Shown here: positions 6,190 to 9,262 of the stretch, one piece after another
Layout: the number at the start of each line of letters is the position of its first letter
How positions within the stretch are numbered: the first letter of the stretch is position 1
NCBI GenBank assembly: GCA_007129635.1
Contig: SKVE01000278.1
Span: forward strand, 1-9,262
DNA: 9,262 nucleotides
Direction of reading: 5' to 3'
Source of the DNA: Planctomycetaceae bacterium
Lineage (GTDB): Bacteria; Planctomycetota; Planctomycetia; Pirellulales; Pirellulaceae
The notes under the pieces: model-generated
Told to the model about the DNA's origin: nothing
Database searches by the model: none
The model's input: only the letters and a program-made list of their open reading frames with translations
Program-made: the position numbers and the translations under genes

Positions 6190-6585
6190 ATGTCCGCTCC
6201 CCTGAGGACCCTGACCATCTGGTGCGTCACCGCGTTGTTCGCGGCGGCTACCGGCGTCGGCGAGGGCTGGCACCTGGTGCCGGGCACCGGCCACATAGTC
6301 GAGTATCCGGGCGGATACCGCTTCTATCTGGGCGACGCCGGACGCGGTGCCCGGGCGTACGCCGGGGGCCCCGCTGGCATTGAACAGCAAGGACAATTGC
6401 CCTCGCGCGGGGCGGACTACTGCAGCATCTGTGCATTGACGGGCCAAGCGAAAGTGGCGCCCCTTGCGATCGTTTCGGCCGCACCCTGCCTGCAGACTGC
6501 GAGCCCGCCGCCCCTCGCCCCGCTGTCGGTTTGCTTGCGACTCGGCCAGCCGTTCCGTGCGCGAGCGCCGCCGCGTGCATTCTGA
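6190..6585 (+). CDS. Small secreted or membrane-anchored protein with a CxxC pair
   Basis: The 131-residue protein has an N-terminal signal or anchor segment (LRTLTIWCVTALFAAATGVG, residues 5-24) and a probable cleavage near residues 20-26. A short region of Gly and Tyr follows (VEYPGGYRFYLGDAG), then a CSIC pair (C78, C81) and a Pro/Ala-rich hydrophobic stretch ending RARAPPRAF. A CxxC pair before a hydrophobic stretch and an R-x-P-P end recall small exported proteins of the DUF2946 type, but the match is only by pattern. The start has a weak GAAG 11 nt upstream. The long minus-strand frame across this region (to about 6900) is a GC-driven shadow. It lies 171 bp ahead of the DUF1559 gene on the same strand. 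Confidence 0.55.
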   Translation: MSAPLRTLTIWCVTALFAAATGVGEGWHLVPGTGHIVEYPGGYRFYLGDAGRGARAYAGGPAGIEQQGQLPSRGADYCSICALTGQAKVAPLAIVSAAPCLQTASPPPLAPLSVCLRLGQPFRARAPPRAF

Positions 6586-6756
6586 CGGCTCGTCGCGGAT
6601 GACGCAGCCGGACGCCATCGCTGCACGCCCGCTCGCGCTGCACGCCGCCAGAAGCGCTGGCCTCGGCAACGAGACCAGCGGACGGCGGTGCGCGCATCTT
6701 CGCCGCTTGTGACGGTCACCAAAACACGACTCGATGAAAACCGATTGGAGGTTGCA

Positions 6757-7725
6757 ATGCATTTCACACGACGATCGACTGGATTCACGCTGGTGGAACT
6801 GCTGGTGGTGATTGCCATCATCGGCATCTTGGTAGCCCTGCTGCTGCCCGCGGTTCAGGCGGCGCGAGAGAGCGCTCGCAGGACACAGTGCGTGAACCAT
6901 CTGAAGCAGTTAGGGACTGCCTTTCATAACTATCACGACACCCATGGATGTTTCCCGCCGGCCTACGTGATCCAGCCGGGGGGCGGAGGCCTTCATGGGG
7001 CGCCCCATCCGGAGACGCGCGATGCCGGCCCCGGCTGGGGCTGGGGCGCCCTGCTGCTGCCGTTTCTGGAGCAAGGTGGCTTGCACGATGCGCTGGACAT
7101 GTCGTTGCCCAGTTGGCACGCGCAGAATGCCGCAGCGGTGCGGACACAGGTCGGCGTATTTCTCTGCCCGTCGGCCAGCGGCCCGCAGGGGCCGATCACC
7201 GTGCGCGACGACAGCGGCCAGGCACTGGCAACCTTGGCACGCTCCTGCTACGTGGCCAACGCGGGCCAGTCGGAACCGTGGCAATATGCGGTGGACTGCT
7301 ATCACTCGGTGGCGGACGGGCCGGTCTATCGCAACGCGCGAACCCGCTTCTCCGATGTCCGCGATGGCCTTTCGCAAACCGTGTTCCTGGGGGAACATCA
7401 TCCCGTGCTCAGCGACAAGACGTGGGTGGCTGTGATCCCGGGCGCCGAGGTCTGCCCGCAGCCGCGATTCGCGTTTGCCGATTGTGAACCCGCCGGCACG
7501 CTGGTGAACGTTCACAGCGGTCCGTGCCGCACCCAGGACCCGCCCGTCATCCACCCGCCCAACAGCCCCATTGCGGCTCCGTGCCAGATGTATGCCGAAC
7601 ATCCCGGCGGCTGTAACGTGATGCTCGGCGACGGCAGCGTGCGCTTCATCGCCGAGACGATTCACCAGCCGACCTGGGCAGCCCTGTCCAGCCGGGCAAT
7701 GGGCGATCTGGTCGGCGATTACTAA
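6757..7725 (+). CDS. DUF1559 family protein with type IV pilin-like N-terminus
   Basis: I chose ATG 6757 because GGAGG lies 5 nt upstream and the prepilin leader MHFTRRSTG is then the right length. The frame is open to an earlier ATG at 6688. The 322-residue protein shows the prepilin peptidase site G9-F10, Glu at +5 (GFTLVE) and the hydrophobic helix [19 protein letters not shown]. The planctomycete block [20 protein letters not shown] then leads into [13 protein letters not shown]. The C-terminal signature [20 protein letters not shown] is present, so the gene is full length. These are inner-membrane or pseudopilin-like proteins exported by a type II secretion/type IV pilus-like route. They occur in dozens to hundreds of copies in planctomycetes, and their role is unknown. 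The next gene follows after 26 bp and is probably cotranscribed. Confidence 0.93.
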   Translation: MHFTRRSTGFTLVELLVVIAIIGILVALLLPAVQAARESARRTQCVNHLKQLGTAFHNYHDTHGCFPPAYVIQPGGGGLHGAPHPETRDAGPGWGWGALLLPFLEQGGLHDALDMSLPSWHAQNAAAVRTQVGVFLCPSASGPQGPITVRDDSGQALATLARSCYVANAGQSEPWQYAVDCYHSVADGPVYRNARTRFSDVRDGLSQTVFLGEHHPVLSDKTWVAVIPGAEVCPQPRFAFADCEPAGTLVNVHSGPCRTQDPPVIHPPNSPIAAPCQMYAEHPGGCNVMLGDGSVRFIAETIHQPTWAALSSRAMGDLVGDY

Positions 7726-7751
7726 GGCAAACGACGGAAAGGAAACTCCCC

Positions 7752-8096
7752 ATGCAACCGCAAGTCAAGTTCACAATCTTGCTGATCGCAGGACTGCTGG
7801 CTGCCGCCGGGGGCGGTTGCGGTCGTCCGCCTCAGGCAGCACCGCAGAACCTCCAGTTAATCGCTTCGCTCCGCACCGCCCTCTCGGCGCAGAATCCCGA
7901 GTGGCTTGAGAAGAATGTGGCGATCATCGATCAGCGGCATCAGGCCGGCGAGATGTCTCAACGGGAATACGACGAGTTCCAGCGGATTATCACCATCGCG
8001 CAGGAAGGCCAGTGGCAGGAGGCCGAACGACAGACGCACGCCTTCCTTGCCGCTCAGCGCCCGACACGCGAACAACGAGAAAGGCTGGCCCAATAG
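7752..8096 (+). CDS. Small lipoprotein
   Basis: The 114-residue protein has a lipoprotein signal: KFTILLIAGLLAAAGGGC with the lipid-accepting cysteine at residue 23. The -3 to -1 residues are GGG, a loose lipobox. The mature part is mostly helical and charged (EWLEKNVAIIDQRHQAGEMS, then QREYDEFQRIITIAQ) and ends with a Glu/Arg/Gln-rich helix (REQRERLAQ). AAAGGAAA precedes the ATG by about 7 nt. Small lipoproteins directly downstream of DUF1559 genes are a regular planctomycete arrangement. Their function is not known. I see no terminator between its stop and the inverted repeat at 8135. Confidence 0.8.
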   Translation: MQPQVKFTILLIAGLLAAAGGGCGRPPQAAPQNLQLIASLRTALSAQNPEWLEKNVAIIDQRHQAGEMSQREYDEFQRIITIAQEGQWQEAERQTHAFLAAQRPTREQRERLAQ

Positions 8097-8123
8097 TCCC
8101 GCAGCCTCTGAGCAATTCGGTGG

Positions 8124-8534
8124 CTAAGACGATCGAACCACCTCACCAGTCGGGCGGTGTGGTTCCTGTGCGCTCTCCGAGCCGGTTCGTTTGAGATAGC
8201 CATCAAAGATGCTCACCGCTTTGTCGAACGTCAGGTTGGAAACCATCGCCGCATATCGGATGGCCTGCAGTTCCATATGTCCCCCATCCTCCGTGCGTTT
8301 CAGTTCAATGACAACAATGTTTCCGTCCCTGTCGATCCCGAGCAGGTCGATTCTTCGTTTGGAGTCCTCCCATTCTCCAAATTCTTCGGCAATAACCAGA
8401 GTGTCGGGAGAAATGACATCGATCTGATTTCGCAACAGGCGTTGGAGGTCACCTCGCTCCCTAATGCCGGCGGCACTGAAGGATGTTTCGGGGATTTTGC
8501 GGATCTCGTCATTAGTGATTTCAAAAATAGGCAC
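8124..8534 (-). pseudogene. PD-(D/E)XK nuclease (NucS/DUF91-like) head, C-terminally truncated
   Basis: The 136-residue ORF starts at GTG (8532-8534) with AAGGGG about 6 nt upstream. It contains a PD-(D/E)XK nuclease core: Glu50 (VIAEEFGEW), Asp63 (RRIDLLGIDRDGNIVV), Glu77 and Lys79 (VVIELKRTEDGG) and the helix ELQAIRYAAMVS with Gln90. This order resembles NucS and related DUF91 endonuclease domains acting on DNA ends or mismatches. Relatives I recall continue for another 100-250 residues. Here recognisable sequence stops about residue 118 (FDGYLKRTGSE) and ends in SAQEPHRPTGEVVRSS. The fold's core may be complete, so loss of function is likely but not certain. The preceding minus-strand gene stops 49 bp upstream. 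The broken end lies in an inverted repeat at 8135-8165. Confidence 0.75.
8135..8165. repeat. Imperfect inverted repeat (hairpin)
   Basis: GAACCAC (8135-8141) and GTGGTTC (8159-8165) are a perfect 7-bp inverted pair. The 17-base middle can pair partly (CC with GG). No T-run follows on either strand, so it does not look like a classical intrinsic terminator, although it lies between two convergent genes (stops at 8096 and 8124). It also lies inside the odd last codons of the truncated nuclease, about at the break point. Confidence 0.45.
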
Positions 8535-8583
8535 TGCGGCACCCCTTCAAAGCTCGTCTCGTGATCTTGATTTAATCCCGGCG

Positions 8584-9261
8584 TCACGTGGATGGAACGT
8601 CCCCAAACCCACTCGGCACCTTCTCCACCAGTTCCCGATGCACCACACTGCCCCGCCGCGGCACGATCTTGGGCACCGCCCGTCCCCGTCCGGTCCACAC
8701 CAGCGCCATGTGCGGTCGCCTGTAGTGCGGAGCCACTTCGATCCGCCGTCCCACGTTCCAGCCGATTTTACCACGCCGGTGGGCCTTGTCCACGTACCGG
8801 TCATCACCGCTGGCCTCGAACTTGTCGCGGTCCTTGCTCAGCACGTCCGGTTCGATCACCGATCGGTCGTTCTCCAACAAGCACAATGAACAACAGAGAC
8901 GTACGCAGTCGGTCAGCATCGCTTCCGGGATCTGTACGCCCTGTACCGCCGAGATGCTGCTCCCCAGGCTGGCCAGCGATTGCTCGACCGTCAGGCCGTC
9001 ACTTCGCGGGAAATTGCGGTACCTGTAGATCGGCACCTTGAACAGGCCGTTGTCCATCGTCTCGCCGATGTCGAGCAGAATCGACAGCCCCCGGCCATCG
9101 TTGATCTCGGACAGCAACAGGCTGCGGATCTCGAAGGGCTGGTTCTCCCAGTGGAACTCCAGCGGATTGTGCTGTTTGGGCAACCGGATGCACAGCGCCG
9201 GCAGGGGTAACTGGATCAGTCCGGAATCGAGATCCAGGTTCAGCCGCGTCAACATGGGCAC
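8584..9261 (-). CDS. Unknown protein, start at or beyond the window edge
   Basis: This frame is open from the window end to TGA at 8584-8586, 225 residues if the GTG at 9259-9261 is used. An ATG lies at 9255. The true start may lie outside. I do not recognise the family. It begins with hydrophobic and charged segments (LIQLPLPALCIRLPKQH, SLLLSEINDGRGLSILLDIG) and has a cysteine-rich patch (TDCVRLCCSLCLLEND). A basic C-terminal part follows (GRRIEVAPHYRRPHMALVWT, then GRGRAVPKIVPRRG). The basic end with H-Y-R-R-P-H could bind nucleic acid, but that is a guess. No signal peptide is visible. It precedes the nuclease head by 49 bp on the same strand, so the two may have formed an operon. Confidence 0.65.
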   Translation of the reverse strand: MPMLTRLNLDLDSGLIQLPLPALCIRLPKQHNPLEFHWENQPFEIRSLLLSEINDGRGLSILLDIGETMDNGLFKVPIYRYRNFPRSDGLTVEQSLASLGSSISAVQGVQIPEAMLTDCVRLCCSLCLLENDRSVIEPDVLSKDRDKFEASGDDRYVDKAHRRGKIGWNVGRRIEVAPHYRRPHMALVWTGRGRAVPKIVPRRGSVVHRELVEKVPSGFGDVPST

Positions 9262-9262
9262 G

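Noticed and set aside
6094..6900. A 268-codon minus-strand open frame
   Set aside because: It overlaps the DUF1559 start and the secreted-protein gene, and its Arg/Ser/Gly-rich translation is typical of a shadow frame.
1..9262. Integron cassettes, restriction-site ligation or a repeat family as the cause of the mosaic
   Set aside because: GATC occurs near two of the estimated breaks (3029 and 4519) but not at the others. No common motif or repeat is visible at the breaks by eye.

Overview
The window looks like chromosomal DNA of a planctomycete (Planctomycetota). The strongest sign is the DUF1559 protein at 6757-7725, which has a type IV pilin-like N-terminus ([17 protein letters not shown]) and a C-terminal H-PGG-x-NV-x3-DGSVRFI motif. 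This family is hugely expanded in that phylum and is usually followed, as here, by a small lipoprotein gene. The DNA is mostly GC-rich. Several genes appear to start with TTG or GTG.

Layout. 1-411: two overlapping plus-strand tails, one possibly WD40-like. 439-637: head of an aldo/keto reductase (minus). 666-1583: one minus-strand ORF made of a radical SAM head fused in frame to the tail of an unrelated protein. 1849-2106: zinc-finger tail of an Fpg/Nei-type DNA glycosylase (minus). 2091-2909: near-complete nitrilase-superfamily hydrolase (minus), overlapping by 4 bp the end of a frameshifted membrane protein gene (2906-3380). 3397-4128: apparently intact endonuclease/exonuclease/phosphatase-fold protein (minus), with a promoter candidate in the divergent gap. 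4278-4736: PPP-type phosphoesterase head joined to an unrelated tail (plus). 4738-4850: one-helix membrane protein tail (minus). 4847-5444: head of an ADP-ribosylglycohydrolase (minus). 5736-5870: transposase scrap. 5893-6090: small unknown ORF (minus). 6190-8096: intact-looking plus-strand trio (secreted CxxC protein, DUF1559 protein, lipoprotein). 8124-8534: head of a PD-(D/E)XK nuclease (minus). 8584-9261: conserved-looking unknown protein that runs to the window edge (minus).

The main observation is that the window is a mosaic. At least seven recognisable genes are cut, either to an N-terminal head or a C-terminal tail. The cut ends abut pieces of other genes with little decay in frame. 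Intact starts keep plausible ribosome binding sites, and genuine gene-gene spacings survive inside the blocks. This could be a locus that has suffered many recent deletions or rearrangements, or a misassembled (chimeric) contig. The sequence alone cannot decide. The genes that look able to work as written are the EEP-fold enzyme, probably the nitrilase homologue, and the 6190-8096 trio. I see no defence system, CRISPR array, tRNA or rRNA.
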